The notes: generated by a model from the sequence alone, not told the origin. A stretch of 64,000 nucleotides of DNA from Pararhodobacter zhoushanensis (GCF_003990445.1 NZ_REEZ01000006.1:62001-126000), one strand, 5' to 3'; shown: positions 43,981 to 53,244, counted from the stretch's first letter. Numbers and translations: made by a program.

Positions 43981-45048
43981 ATGACTCGGGATTTTTCCCA
44001 ATTCCTGCCCCTTGCCACCCCGCCCAAACGCGAGCGCAGCCTGCTCGAACGCTTGGGCTGGACCCCGTTCTTCAGCCAGCAGATCGACCCCGAAGCGCTG
44101 ATCAACACGCCTCCGGTGCGTGTTACAGCCGTGCACCGCAGCGGCTTGCATGTGATGGGCAATGGCATCGACACGATGATCCCGCCAGGGCCGAATGCCA
44201 CGGTGGGCGACTGGTTGCTTTATGACGCCGCCCTGCCCGCCAACAGCGAAGTGCTCGAGCGCAAGAGCCTGATCGAGCGGCGCGCGGCGGGTCACGACCG
44301 CCGCAAGCAGAAGATCGCGGCCAATCTGGACACGGCGTTTCTGGTCTCCTCGTGCAATGATGACTTCAACGTCGCCCGACTGGAACGCTATATCGCACTG
44401 ACCTTCGAGGCCGGTGTGCAGCCGGTGATCATTCTGACCAAGCCCGACCTGTGCGACGATACCACCCCCTATGTCGAGCAGGCTTCGGCGATCTCGGACC
44501 GGGTGCCGGTCGAGGTGCTCGATGCGCTGGCCGGGGACGTGACGGGACGTCTGGCGCAATGGTGCCGGCCGGGACAGACGGTGGGGTTTCTGGGCTCGTC
44601 GGGCGTGGGGAAATCCACGCTGGTCAACGCGCTGTTCAACGCGCAGGTCGCCGAAACGCAGGGCATCCGCGAGGATGACAGCCGGGGCCGGCACACCACC
44701 ACCCACCGCCAGCTGCACCTGACGCCCGAGGGCTGCGCGGTGCTGGATACGCCGGGGATGCGGGAAATCCAGCTGACGGACACCGAATCAGGCATCGCCG
44801 AGGTGTTTGATGATCTGAGCGAGCTGGCGCTGCGCTGCCGGTTCCGCGATTGCCGCCACGAGTCCGAACCGGGCTGCGCGGTGCAGGCCGCGCTGGCCAG
44901 CGGCGAGATCGACAAGGTGCGGCTGGAGCGCTGGAAGAAGCTGGGGACCGAGGATCGCTCGAACACTAAGGCGCTGCACGAGCGCAAGAGTGAGGGCAAG
45001 GCGTTGCGCAAGCAGATCAAGGCAGCGCTGAAGTCCAAGCGCGAGTGA
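43981..45048 (+). CDS. rsgA: Ribosome small-subunit-dependent GTPase RsgA
   Basis: A 355-aa circularly permuted GTPase that helps mature the 30S subunit. Motif order is permuted as expected: LTKPDL (G4, about 157) precedes GSSGVGKST (G1, about 203) and DTPGMREIQ (G3, about 258). N-terminal OB fold; C-terminal zinc site with Cys-x4-Cys-x-His and a later Cys (CRFRDCRHESEPGC, about 281-294). Basic tail. Unrelated to the neighbouring catabolic island. Confidence 0.94.
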   Translation: MTRDFSQFLPLATPPKRERSLLERLGWTPFFSQQIDPEALINTPPVRVTAVHRSGLHVMGNGIDTMIPPGPNATVGDWLLYDAALPANSEVLERKSLIERRAAGHDRRKQKIAANLDTAFLVSSCNDDFNVARLERYIALTFEAGVQPVIILTKPDLCDDTTPYVEQASAISDRVPVEVLDALAGDVTGRLAQWCRPGQTVGFLGSSGVGKSTLVNALFNAQVAETQGIREDDSRGRHTTTHRQLHLTPEGCAVLDTPGMREIQLTDTESGIAEVFDDLSELALRCRFRDCRHESEPGCAVQAALASGEIDKVRLERWKKLGTEDRSNTKALHERKSEGKALRKQIKAALKSKRE

Positions 45049-45158
45049 TGAGGGCAACGCCTTTGGCAATTCGGCCCGGGTTTCGCGCTTGTGGCTTGAC
45101 CTCGGCCCAGTGCCTGCGGTCTTAAGAAGCAATGTTTACACGCCGTAGAGGGCCTTGA

Positions 45159-45428
45159 ATGATGTATAACCGCAGTTTGGCAGTCGCGGCACTGCTGCTC
45201 GTTTCCGCCTGTGTCTCGACCCCGGAAAACCCCAACGGCCCCAGCTATCTGGCTGAATTGCCCGAAGGTCTGGCCCAGACCGCTGCACCCGGTCAGGATC
45301 TGGACCGCGTCCGCATCATGCCCGATGATGGCTGTTACTGGTACGAATACACCAACATCGTCGAAACCACGATGCTGCCGCTGCGCACCAGTGAAGGTCG
45401 CCCGATCTGCTCGCGCGCTCAAAGCTGA
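45159..45428 (+). CDS. Small lipoprotein of unknown function
   Basis: An 89-aa protein with a lipoprotein signal (lipobox VSAC, Cys about 18) and a mature part containing DGCYWYEYTNIVETT and RPICSRAQS, two cysteines that could pair. AGAGGG lies before two adjacent ATG codons. This short Cys-containing lipoprotein type is seen in related genomes (from memory) but has no assigned role. A terminator follows directly. Confidence 0.75.
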   Translation: MMYNRSLAVAALLLVSACVSTPENPNGPSYLAELPEGLAQTAAPGQDLDRVRIMPDDGCYWYEYTNIVETTMLPLRTSEGRPICSRAQS

Positions 45429-45452
45429 CGCGGGGGCCAGAGGGCCAATGAA

Positions 45453-45485
45453 AAACCGGGCACTGCGTAAAGCGGTGCCCGGTTT
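45453..45485. terminator. Bidirectional terminator, lipoprotein / L,D-transpeptidase
   Basis: Stem AAACCGGGCAC/GTGCCCGGTTT, extended by three more pairs, with AAA on one side and TTT on the other, between two convergent genes. It works in either direction. Confidence 0.85.
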
Positions 45486-45505
45486 GTTCATTTCAGCACA
45501 AGCGC

Positions 45506-46141
45506 TTACTCGGCGTCGTAAAGATGCGCGACGGCGCCCAGTTCAACCTGCTCGAACAGGTCGATGATATGCGCCATCACCATGCGCACGCAGCCCGAGC
45601 TGGCGCGCTGGCCAATGGACCACGGCTGCGGTGTGCCGTGAATGCGCAGATAGGTGTCGCGATCGCCGACATAGAGATACAGCGCCCGGGCCCCCAGCGG
45701 GTTCTCGGGACCGCCGGGCATACCCCCGGCGAATTCCTCATACGACGGCGTATGACGGATCATGTTCGCCGTCGGCGTCCAAGAGGGCCAGCGCACCTTG
45801 CGGCGGATCGTGTAGACGCCCGGCTCATACAGGTCATCGCGCCCGATGGCGACGCCGTAGCGCATCGCCGTGCCGTCGTTCTGGATGTGATACAGATAGC
45901 GCGCCACGGCATCGACGTGGATGTCGCCGGCCCGCAAATTCGGGTTCGCCTGCACCCGGCGCGGCAAGAACCGCGAGGCCAGACCCCAGGGATTGGAGAA
46001 CGCAGGATCATAGCCTGCGGGAATGACTTGCTCGTCCCAGGCGTCCCACTCGGCCTGATCCGCCTTGGCGCGACGCGGCGCGAGGAACGGAGCGGCGAGC
46101 GCCCCGGCGCTGGTCATGATGAAGTGACGTCTAGTCGACAC
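45506..46141 (-). CDS. L,D-transpeptidase (YkuD domain), Tat-exported
   Basis: A 211-aa cell-wall enzyme. The N-terminus STRRHFIMTSAGALAAPF is a twin-arginine signal. The YkuD catalytic motif appears as RIHGTPQPWSIG followed by SSGCVRM near residues 175-193 (His and Cys). It forms 3-3 peptidoglycan cross-links or attaches proteins to peptidoglycan. The GTG at 46141 has AAGGA upstream and gives a compact Tat signal; an ATG at 46183 would add 14 residues and lacks a ribosome site. Confidence 0.88.
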   Translation of the reverse strand: MSTRRHFIMTSAGALAAPFLAPRRAKADQAEWDAWDEQVIPAGYDPAFSNPWGLASRFLPRRVQANPNLRAGDIHVDAVARYLYHIQNDGTAMRYGVAIGRDDLYEPGVYTIRRKVRWPSWTPTANMIRHTPSYEEFAGGMPGGPENPLGARALYLYVGDRDTYLRIHGTPQPWSIGQRASSGCVRMVMAHIIDLFEQVELGAVAHLYDAE

Positions 46142-46431
46142 AGATCTTATTCCTTGCCTGCAAGGGCTACCATTGCCGTTCAATATGCTCAGGACGGGGT
46201 CAGAGGCAAACCCTTAGGTCAAAAAGCCTGATCACTGTTGCGCAAACTGGACGCCCTGTGTCGTTGTCGCTTCGACCCGCGCCCTGCCGCGTTCCAAGGC
46301 CGGGAAGAAAGTTTAGAGCGATTTTAGCCGCTTGCGCGATGGCTTGGCGATTCTCCTCGCAATCACGGTGGATTAAGTCCATACCAAACGAACCCGCGCG
46401 GTAGCTCTGCGTGGCGTCAGGAAGGGCCATC

Positions 46432-46626
46432 ATGGGCGCCGAGACGACCGCGATCCGCCGCAGCAGCGCCGATGATTTGGCACTGTCGCCCCAACAGACA
46501 CCAAGATCCGAGCGCGCGAGCGCCGAGGTGATCGGCCGCCAATGGTCCGATTTCTTTGCGCGGTTCGCCCATGGCCCCGTTGCCGCGCCGGAGCAAGACA
46601 CCCTGCCACCCCCCGATCGCAAGTGA
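46432..46626 (+). CDS. Possible small protein, 64 aa
   Basis: A short frame with AGGAAGGG five bases before the ATG. The product is polar and Ala/Arg/Ser-rich, with an aromatic patch (RQWSDFFARFAHGP) near its end. No family recognised. The surrounding 650 bp has no larger plausible gene, which favours it slightly. Confidence 0.4.
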   Translation: MGAETTAIRRSSADDLALSPQQTPRSERASAEVIGRQWSDFFARFAHGPVAAPEQDTLPPPDRK

Positions 46627-46736
46627 CGGGACCTGCACGCAAGCGCTGTGGGGTGGGGTTTTCCTGAGCGACACGACCGAAGCGGCGATCTGGCCCCCAA
46701 GGCCATTGATCCTGATTCGTGCGGCGACGCCGGGAA

Positions 46737-46766
46737 GGAAGCGGCGGGGTCAGCTCCGCCGCTTCC
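46737..46766 (+). terminator. Strong hairpin before the 67-aa gene
   Basis: A perfect 11-bp stem GGAAGCGGCGG/CCGCCGCTTCC with an 8-base loop, 34 bp before the start at 46800. It could end the upstream transcript or sit in the leader of the next gene; no T-run follows. Confidence 0.45.
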
Positions 46767-46799
46767 GGCAATTTGACCTATGTTCGGAAAGGAACACAG

Positions 46800-47003
46800 A
46801 TGGGTATTTCGACACCGAAAAAGCCGTTCGACCTGAAGGAATTCCTCAGCGAGAAGGGCAAGCCGCGCAATGTGCGGCGCAATTTCGCCATGCGCGGCGC
46901 GGCCAGTGCTGCCCCCGCCGAGACCGTGGCCGAGCCCGAGGCAGATGTCGACTCCGACGCCGAGCCCTCGACCGAGGCAAAGCCGGACGCGACCGAGAAA
47001 TAA
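46800..47003 (+). CDS. Small basic/acidic protein, 67 aa
   Basis: Begins MGISTPKKPFDLKEFLSEKG with AAAGGA six bases before the ATG. The N-terminal half is basic (KPRNVRRNFAMRG); the C-terminal third is a low-complexity acidic tail (Glu/Ala/Asp). The charge split suggests a nucleic-acid or ribosome contact, but no family is recognised. It precedes the cold-shock gene in the same direction by about 190 bp. Confidence 0.55.
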   Translation: MGISTPKKPFDLKEFLSEKGKPRNVRRNFAMRGAASAAPAETVAEPEADVDSDAEPSTEAKPDATEK

Positions 47004-47194
47004 CAGGGGCTTGCGATGCCTGTTGGCGGGCCGGTGGCTGGTGCGGGGTAAACCAGCGCTAGCTATTTGCCGCGATACGGTGTAGAGAGTGCGGGCATCT
47101 CTATTTTCGGACTGTTCCTTTCGGCTCAGCCTTCGATCTTTAGCTCTGCCGAGTCGCTGCGCTGTGTGGGCGACACAAAAGAAGGAATAACACG
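47004..47194 (+). promoter_or_regulatory. Long leader of the cold-shock gene
   Basis: A 190-bp region before the cold-shock gene. It contains CGGCTCAG...CTCTGCCG-type complementarity (about 47115-47150) and a good ribosome site, GAAGGA. Long structured 5' leaders are normal for csp mRNAs; the exact transcript start is not visible. Confidence 0.4.
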
Positions 47195-47401
47195 ATGGCT
47201 AATGGCACCGTGAAATGGTTCAACCAGACCAAAGGTTTCGGCTTCATCGCTCCGGCTGAAGGCGGCAAAGACGTGTTCGTGCACATCTCGGCCCTGGAGC
47301 GCGCTGGCATCCGTCACCTCGACGACGGCCAGGCTGTGACCTACAACGTCGAAAACGGCCGTGACGGTCGTCAGTCGGCGATGGATCTCGCGCTGGCCTG
47401 A
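47195..47401 (+). CDS. Cold-shock domain protein
   Basis: A 68-aa single CSD protein, the usual CspA size. RNA-binding motifs KGFGFI (about 13-18) and DVFVHIS (about 26-32) are intact. It binds single-stranded RNA as a chaperone. GAAGGA precedes the ATG and a strong terminator follows. Confidence 0.95.
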   Translation: MANGTVKWFNQTKGFGFIAPAEGGKDVFVHISALERAGIRHLDDGQAVTYNVENGRDGRQSAMDLALA

Positions 47402-47440
47402 TCGGCCCCGAGACCGCGCCAACCGGCGTCAGACAGTTTG

Positions 47441-47471
47441 AAGGGCCTGGCACATCGTGCCGGGCCCTTTT
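47441..47471 (+). terminator. Terminator of the cold-shock gene
   Basis: A 13-bp stem (47441-47453 with 47457-47469, one G-T pair) with a three-base ATC loop and a TTTT end. Confidence 0.9.
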
Positions 47472-47523
47472 GCTTTGCGGCGGTTAAGCGCTAGCATCGC
47501 CCTGCCCTTGTGAAAGTTCCCGC

Positions 47524-48453
47524 ATGCCCCCCTCCCGCCCCGCCTTGCCGCCGCTCAACGCGCTCAGGGCCTTTGATGCGGTGGTGCGGCTGGGCAGCGT
47601 GAGTGCGGCAGCCTCGGCGCTGGATGTTGCGCCCTCGACCGTCACCCAGCATCTGCGCAATCTTGAGGACCATCTGGGCGCGTCCCTGTTCGAGCGCTCG
47701 GCCAACGCGATCACCCCAAACGCACGCGCTCTAGCCTATGCCGAGGCCGTGCGCGCAGGGTTCGATCAGTTGTTCGCGGCCAGCGAGGCGGTGTCAGCGG
47801 ATCTGAGCCAAGCGCCGATCCGGCTGAGCGCCGCGCCGACGCTGGCGGGTGTGTGGCTGGCGCGGCTGATCGCGCAGGTAGAAGCCGAGTTTCCCGGTGT
47901 GGCGATCCGATGCGATTTCTCAACGCAGCCTGCCGATGTGGACGCCGATCAGGTGGATATCGCGCTGCGCTATGGGGCGGGGCCGTATCCGGGCGCGGTG
48001 GTCGAGCCGCTCTATACCGATGTGATGGCTCCCGTGTGTTCCCCGCAGATGGCGGCGGGGTTGGCCGCGCCTGAGGATCTGCTGAACGCCCTGCGCATCG
48101 AAACCGCCGAGACCGCGCCGGACGGGCGGTCCTTGTGGGCATGGTGGGCACAACAGGCCGTGGGAGATGATCTGGCGCAGGCTCTGGGGCAGCCGGGCCG
48201 CTGGCAGGTGCAGGGGTCGGGGTTTACGCAGGCACTATTGCTGGAGGCCCCCGCCGTTGCGGTGATGGAGCGCGGCCTGATTGCCGGGGCGCTGGCCAGC
48301 GGCGCGCTGGTTGCTCCCTTTGCCGTGTGGGTGCCTGCGCCCTGTGGTTATGCACTGGTGACCTCGCGCAGGCGGGTGTTAAGACCGGCGGCGAAGCGGT
48401 TGAAAGCACTGATCAAACGCCACGCGTCGCAAGCGCTACGCCGGCCAGAATAA
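47524..48453 (+). CDS. LysR-family transcriptional regulator (GcvA-like)
   Basis: A 309-aa LysR protein: helix-turn-helix at about 10-66 (FDAVVRLGSVSAAASALDVAPSTV) and a substrate-binding-like effector domain from about 92. The start MPPSRPALPPLNALRAFDAV matches the GcvA subgroup. Effector unknown. It converges with the EamA transporter gene, overlapping it by 41 bp at the 3' end. Confidence 0.9.
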   Translation: MPPSRPALPPLNALRAFDAVVRLGSVSAAASALDVAPSTVTQHLRNLEDHLGASLFERSANAITPNARALAYAEAVRAGFDQLFAASEAVSADLSQAPIRLSAAPTLAGVWLARLIAQVEAEFPGVAIRCDFSTQPADVDADQVDIALRYGAGPYPGAVVEPLYTDVMAPVCSPQMAAGLAAPEDLLNALRIETAETAPDGRSLWAWWAQQAVGDDLAQALGQPGRWQVQGSGFTQALLLEAPAVAVMERGLIAGALASGALVAPFAVWVPAPCGYALVTSRRRVLRPAAKRLKALIKRHASQALRRPE

Positions 48454-49261
48454 GCCCGCCACCGATCAGGGTGAGGGTTGAGAGCGTCTCGCCCAGCAGC
48501 AGCACGCCCCCCAGCAGTGACCAGACCGGCACCAGCAGCAGATAAGGCGCGACGCGATGCAGCGGGTAGCGGACGATCAGCGCGTACCAGCTGCCGACGC
48601 CAAAAGCGGTCATCGCCAACCCCAGATACCCCAACTGCGCCCAGGCAAGCAGCGTCGCGGCAGCGGCGGCGGGCATAGGTGCCTCAAGCAGTAGCGAGGC
48701 GAGCAGCAGCTGCGGGGCCGCGACCAGCGACATCGCCCCCAGCAACGCAAAGCCACTGCCCTGCCCGCCCAGTCCCAGCTTGCGCACAAGGATCTGACCG
48801 ACCGCCCAGATCATCATGCTCAGCACCACCAGCCCCACCGCCGCACCCTGCCCGGCTGCGCCCGGCGGTCCGGCTACAAGCGCGACGCCCGCCAGCGTTA
48901 GCGCAATCCCCGTCCATGCGGCGCGCGAGGGATGCTCGCCCAGCCAGAGCGCCGAGAGGATCAGCAACAGCGGCGCTTCGAGTTGCACCAGCATCACCGT
49001 GGTGGACACGTCCAACCGGCTGAGGCCGATGTAGCTGAGGCTATAGGGCAGCGAGATCGCGCAGGTCGAGGCGATAAGGATCGCCCTGAACGGCGCGCGC
49101 GGCCAGCGGGTGACGGCGCGGATCGCCAGCCCGGCTATACAGAAGCGCAGGGCGGCGGTGAAAATGGGCGGGAAGCTGTCGGTCGCGGTCTTTCCCAGCA
49201 CCCAGCCCGCGCCCAGGACGAGCGACAGCAACAGGGCGAGGGCGATGTCTTTGCGGTGCAT
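48413..49261 (-). CDS. EamA/DMT-family transporter
   Basis: A 282-aa membrane protein with ten predicted spans in two EamA repeats (about 8-130 and 145-280). The family exports or imports small metabolites; the substrate cannot be inferred. It overlaps the end of the LysR gene by 41 bp on the opposite strand. Confidence 0.9.
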   Translation of the reverse strand: MHRKDIALALLLSLVLGAGWVLGKTATDSFPPIFTAALRFCIAGLAIRAVTRWPRAPFRAILIASTCAISLPYSLSYIGLSRLDVSTTVMLVQLEAPLLLILSALWLGEHPSRAAWTGIALTLAGVALVAGPPGAAGQGAAVGLVVLSMMIWAVGQILVRKLGLGGQGSGFALLGAMSLVAAPQLLLASLLLEAPMPAAAAATLLAWAQLGYLGLAMTAFGVGSWYALIVRYPLHRVAPYLLLVPVWSLLGGVLLLGETLSTLTLIGGGLILAGVALATRGV

Positions 49262-49352
49262 TCTGGCGTCCCCGGTTGGTCCGGGTTGCAGAATGGCGCG
49301 GCCCGAGCCCGGCCACAGCCGCGCAAATACCGGGGCAGCGCAGGGAAAACAC

Positions 49353-51035
49353 TCAGTGCGACGACGGGCGGTCCATCGCGCGGCTGAGCAGCACGACCGG
49401 AATGATCCCCAGCGCCACGATCATCAGCGCCGAGGTCGAGGCCTCGTCCAGCCGCCCGTCCGAGGCCAGCCGATAGGTGCGGATTGCCAGCGTATCCAGA
49501 TTGAACGGACGGACGATCAGCGTGGCCGGCAGTTCCTTCATCACATCGGCAAAAATGAAGATCGCCGCCGACAGCAGCCCGCCGCGCAGCAGCGGGAGAT
49601 GCACCGTCAACAGGGTGCGCCCCGGCCCCGAGCCAAGCCCGCGCGCGGCATCATCCAGCGAGGGCGGAATGCGTTGGAGCGAGGCCTCGATGGTGCTCAG
49701 GCTGATCGACAGGAAGCGCACGGTATAGGCGAATATCAGGCCGACATAAGAGCCGGTCAGCAACAGCCCGGTTGAGTAGTCAAACGTCGCGCGCATCCAC
49801 GCATCCAGCGTCTGATCCGCCCAGCTGAGCGGCAGCAGGATGCCGACGGCGATCACCGCACCCGGCATGGCATAGCCGATCCCCGCCACGCCCAGAGCAG
49901 CCTTGACCAGCGGCCCGCCGTCCATCCGCCGCGCATAGCCAAGGAAGAGCCCCAGCGTCAGCAGCACCAACGCGGCCAGCCCGGCCAGCATCAGCGAGTT
50001 GCCAGCAAACGCATAGAAACGCGGGCCCCACATCGGATCGCCGACCAGCACGGCGCGGCGGATCAGATCCCAGACCGGATAGAGGAACCCGGCAAAGACC
50101 GGAAAGGCACAAAGCGCCATGACGATCAGAGCCCGCGCTCCGGTCAGCGGTTGGCGCGCAGCGGCGCTGGCGGATTTGCCCGCGGGATCCCCGACATAGC
50201 GCCGCGAGCCACGCAGGATGCGTTCCAGCACCAGAGCCAGCGCGACAAAACCGATGAGCAGCGCCGCCAGCTGCGCCGCCGCCACCGGCTCACCGCGCGC
50301 GAACCACGTGCGGAAGATGCCGCTGGTCAGCGTCTGCACGCCCAGATGCGAAACGGTGCCGAAATCGGCCAGCGTCTCCATCGCGACAAAGGCGGCCCCG
50401 GCGACCATCGCCGGGCGCGCCATCGGCAGCGCCACGCGAAAGAAAGCCCCGCGCGGGGATTGGCCGAGGGCACGCGCGGCCTCCATCAGATGCAGCGACT
50501 GGGTGGCGAAGGCAGCGCGGGTCAAAAGGTATATATAGGGGTAGAGCACCAGCGCCAGCAGCACCGCCGCGCCGGGCAAGGAGGCGACCTGCGGGAACCA
50601 GTAGTCATGCCGACCCCAACCAAAAATCTCGCGCAGAGTGGTTTGCAGCGGCCCGGCATAGGCCAGCCGGTCGTAATAGACATAGGCGATGACATAGCCC
50701 GGCATGGTCATCGGCAGCATCAGCGCCCATTGCAGCATGCCCCTGCCCTTGAACTGGAACCCGGCGATCAGCCAGCCCGCGCCCACCCCGATGGCCGAGG
50801 CCAGCGCGACGGTCAGCACCACCAACAGCAGCGAATTGCGCAGATAGAGCGGCAGCACGGTCGAGGCCAGATGCGACCACGCCCCGCCCGAAGGGATGAA
50901 CACCTGCGCCACCACCGTGACGATGGGCAGGGCGATCAGGGCGGCGATGAGCAGCGCCCCCAGGCTCCAGGCACTCAGGGGGCGGCGGCGCGTTTTGACG
51001 GGCGCGCGGGTGTGCACGGCAGCTGTCTGTGCCAT
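49353..51035 (-). CDS. Ferric-iron ABC transporter permease (FbpB-like)
   Basis: A 560-aa double permease with about twelve spans and two copies of the binding-protein-dependent transport domain; EAA-type loops lie at EAARALGQSPRGAFFRVALP (about 185) and DDAARGLGSGPGRTLLTVHLP (about 470). This is the FbpB/SfuB fusion type for Fe3+. It is divergent from the matching binding protein (51224-52231). No ATPase gene accompanies the pair. Confidence 0.9.
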   Translation of the reverse strand: MAQTAAVHTRAPVKTRRRPLSAWSLGALLIAALIALPIVTVVAQVFIPSGGAWSHLASTVLPLYLRNSLLLVVLTVALASAIGVGAGWLIAGFQFKGRGMLQWALMLPMTMPGYVIAYVYYDRLAYAGPLQTTLREIFGWGRHDYWFPQVASLPGAAVLLALVLYPYIYLLTRAAFATQSLHLMEAARALGQSPRGAFFRVALPMARPAMVAGAAFVAMETLADFGTVSHLGVQTLTSGIFRTWFARGEPVAAAQLAALLIGFVALALVLERILRGSRRYVGDPAGKSASAAARQPLTGARALIVMALCAFPVFAGFLYPVWDLIRRAVLVGDPMWGPRFYAFAGNSLMLAGLAALVLLTLGLFLGYARRMDGGPLVKAALGVAGIGYAMPGAVIAVGILLPLSWADQTLDAWMRATFDYSTGLLLTGSYVGLIFAYTVRFLSISLSTIEASLQRIPPSLDDAARGLGSGPGRTLLTVHLPLLRGGLLSAAIFIFADVMKELPATLIVRPFNLDTLAIRTYRLASDGRLDEASTSALMIVALGIIPVVLLSRAMDRPSSH

Positions 51036-51095
51036 AGGCTTCCTCTACTCTCGCCTTGGCCGTAGCCGATCAGCGGCACAGTGTCCAGTTATCCG

Positions 51096-51112
51096 ATTCT
51101 TATTGTCAGAAT
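51096..51112. promoter_or_regulatory. Candidate iron-responsive operator
   Basis: Inverted repeat ATTCT-N7-AGAAT in the AT-richest part of the 188-bp divergent gap between the ferric permease and binding-protein genes. Fur/Irr-type control is usual for such genes, but the sequence does not match a consensus I can name with certainty. Confidence 0.35.
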
Positions 51113-51223
51113 AGCGCCTGTCGGCTATCCACGACCCGTCGCGCCATTCTAGGGCGCGTGCTTGACGCCACCCAACCGCCCCCGCGCGGTCCAGGCAGGC
51201 AAGACACAACCGGAGTTAACCCC

Positions 51224-52231
51224 ATGTTTCGTTCCCTGACCGCCCTCGGCATCGTCCTGATGGCCTCGGCCCCTGCGATGGCCGAAGAGCTGAACCTCTA
51301 TTCGGCCCGCCACTATGACACCGACCTGCGGATTTATGAGAACTTCACCAATGAGACCGGCATCCAGATCAACCTGATCGAAGGCTCGGGCGAGCAGCTG
51401 ATGGAACGCATCCTGACCGAGGGCGCCAACAGCCCGGCGGATCTGTACATCACCGTCGATGGCGGCCGCCTGCACCGTGCCGTCGAAGCGGGGATCTTCC
51501 AGCCGGTTGAGAGCGCCGTGCTCGACGCGCGGATCCCGGCCAATTTCCGCCACCCCGACAATCTTTGGTTCGGCCTCTCGGCCCGCGCCCGGGTGATCTT
51601 TACCCGCACCGGCGAGCGTCCCGACTGGTTGAACGATTACGAGGATCTGGCCGATCCCCGCCTTGAGGGCGAAATCTGCATCCGCTCGTCGGGCAGCATC
51701 TATAACATCTCGCTGATGGCCGAGCTGATCGAGGTTCTGGGCGCTGATGCGGCGCAGGACTGGGCGGCGGGCGTCAACAACAACCTCGCACGTGCGCCAC
51801 AGGGCGGTGACCGCGATCAGCTGCGCGCGCTGGCTGCAGGCGAGTGCTCGGTTGCGGTGTCCAACACCTACTACTGGGGCGCGCTGGCAGCTTCGGATAA
51901 CCCCGATGACGTCGCCGTCGCCAATGCGGTCGAGTTCTTCTACCCCAACCAGGAAGGTCGCGGCGCGCATGTGAACATCTCTGGTGCCGGTGTGGTGGTG
52001 AATGCCCCCAACCGGGACAACGCCGTGCGGTTCCTCGAATATCTGGTGTCCGATGAAGCGCAGGCGATCTTTGCCGACAGCAACAACGAATTCCCGATCG
52101 TGCCGGGGGTCGAGATCCACGGGCCGGTGGCCCCGTTCACCGAGTTCAAGAACTCGGGCGTCAACGTCTCGGTCTACGGGCTGAACGCGGCAGAGGCGAC
52201 CGAGATCTTCGACCGCGTCGGCTTCCCGTAA
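51224..52231 (+). CDS. Fe(3+) ABC transporter substrate-binding protein (FbpA-like)
   Basis: A 335-aa periplasmic ferric-binding protein. Signal peptide of about 20 residues ending AMAEE; mature start LNLYSARHYDTDLRIYENF is typical of FbpA/FutA, and the Tyr pair for iron lies in SNTYYWGAL near 212. The longer frame back to 51056 includes the promoter and is rejected; GGAG precedes this ATG. Ends with a strong terminator. Confidence 0.93.
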   Translation: MFRSLTALGIVLMASAPAMAEELNLYSARHYDTDLRIYENFTNETGIQINLIEGSGEQLMERILTEGANSPADLYITVDGGRLHRAVEAGIFQPVESAVLDARIPANFRHPDNLWFGLSARARVIFTRTGERPDWLNDYEDLADPRLEGEICIRSSGSIYNISLMAELIEVLGADAAQDWAAGVNNNLARAPQGGDRDQLRALAAGECSVAVSNTYYWGALAASDNPDDVAVANAVEFFYPNQEGRGAHVNISGAGVVVNAPNRDNAVRFLEYLVSDEAQAIFADSNNEFPIVPGVEIHGPVAPFTEFKNSGVNVSVYGLNAAEATEIFDRVGFP

Positions 52232-52257
52232 GCCCTGCGGCTTTGAGTGGATTTCAG

Positions 52258-52287
52258 CGGGCCGGGGTCAACCCCGGCCCGTTTTTT
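52258..52287 (+). terminator. Terminator of the ferric-binding protein gene
   Basis: Stem CGGGCCGGGGT/ACCCCGGCCCG with a very short loop, followed by six T. Canonical. Confidence 0.9.
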
Positions 52288-52356
52288 ATCGCTATGGCAT
52301 CTTGACCTTTTGGTGCACAGGTTCAGGTTCAGGGAGCCAAAAAAAAAGGAAATCCG

Positions 52357-53196
52357 ATGCCGACTGATACAGCCTACGTGCCGCCCAAGGTCTGGACCTG
52401 GGACCAGGAAAGCGGCGGACGCTTCGCCTCAATCAACCGGCCCGTTTCGGGGCCGACGCATGACAAGGTGCTGCCGGTCGGCGAGCACCCGTTCCAGCTC
52501 TACTCGCTGGGCACGCCCAATGGCGTCAAGGTGACGATCATGCTCGAAGAGCTGCTCGCCGCTGGTCATAAGGGCGCGGAATACGACGCGTGGCTGATCA
52601 ACATCGGTGATGGCGATCAGTTCGGCTCGGGTTTTGTCGAGATTAACCCGAACTCGAAAATCCCGGCGATGATGGACCGCTCGGGCAGTGAACCCGTGCG
52701 CCTTTTTGAGAGCGCCTCGATCCTGTTCCATCTGGCCGAACGCTTTGGTGAATTCCTGCCCGCCTCGGGCCCCGCGCGCGCCGAGGTGATGAACTGGTTG
52801 TTCTGGCAGATGGGCGCGGCACCCTATCTGGGCGGCGGTTTCGGGCATTTCTACGCCTATGCGCCCGAGAAGATGGAATACCCGATCAACCGCTTCGCGA
52901 TGGAAGTGAAACGCCAGCTCGACGTGCTGGACCGCACTCTGGCGGATCGCAAGTTCATCGCGGGCGACGCGTATTCCATCGCCGATATCGCGATCTATCC
53001 ATGGTACGGGCGGCTGGTCGAGGGCGGGGCGTATGACTCGGCCGAATTCCTCGCCGTGCATGAATACACCAACGTGATCCGCTGGGCCGCCGACGTCGCT
53101 GCCCGCCCGGCTGTGCAGCGTGGGAAACGGGTGAACAAACCCGGCGACAGCGCGGATGCGGTGAAAGAACGGCACGCAGCCTCTGACCTCGACTGA
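52357..53196 (+). CDS. yghU: Glutathione S-transferase, YghU type
   Basis: A 279-aa protein with a thioredoxin-like N-terminal domain (about 45-135; LYSLGTPNGVKVTIMLEEL) and a helical C-terminal domain. The N-terminal extension and INIGDGDQFGSGFVEINPNSKIPA match YghU, a GST that binds two glutathiones and reduces organic peroxides or disulfides. No membrane signal. An A-rich ribosome region (AAAAAAAAGGAAA) precedes the ATG. Confidence 0.92.
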   Translation: MPTDTAYVPPKVWTWDQESGGRFASINRPVSGPTHDKVLPVGEHPFQLYSLGTPNGVKVTIMLEELLAAGHKGAEYDAWLINIGDGDQFGSGFVEINPNSKIPAMMDRSGSEPVRLFESASILFHLAERFGEFLPASGPARAEVMNWLFWQMGAAPYLGGGFGHFYAYAPEKMEYPINRFAMEVKRQLDVLDRTLADRKFIAGDAYSIADIAIYPWYGRLVEGGAYDSAEFLAVHEYTNVIRWAADVAARPAVQRGKRVNKPGDSADAVKERHAASDLD

Positions 53197-53244
53197 GGCT
53201 GAGATCGGTGCAAGGGGGGCTGTCAGCCCCCCTCTTCGCTTTCA

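Noticed and set aside
45159-45428. Toxin-antitoxin component
   Set aside because: The short product has a clear lipoprotein signal and a lone terminator, with no partner gene.
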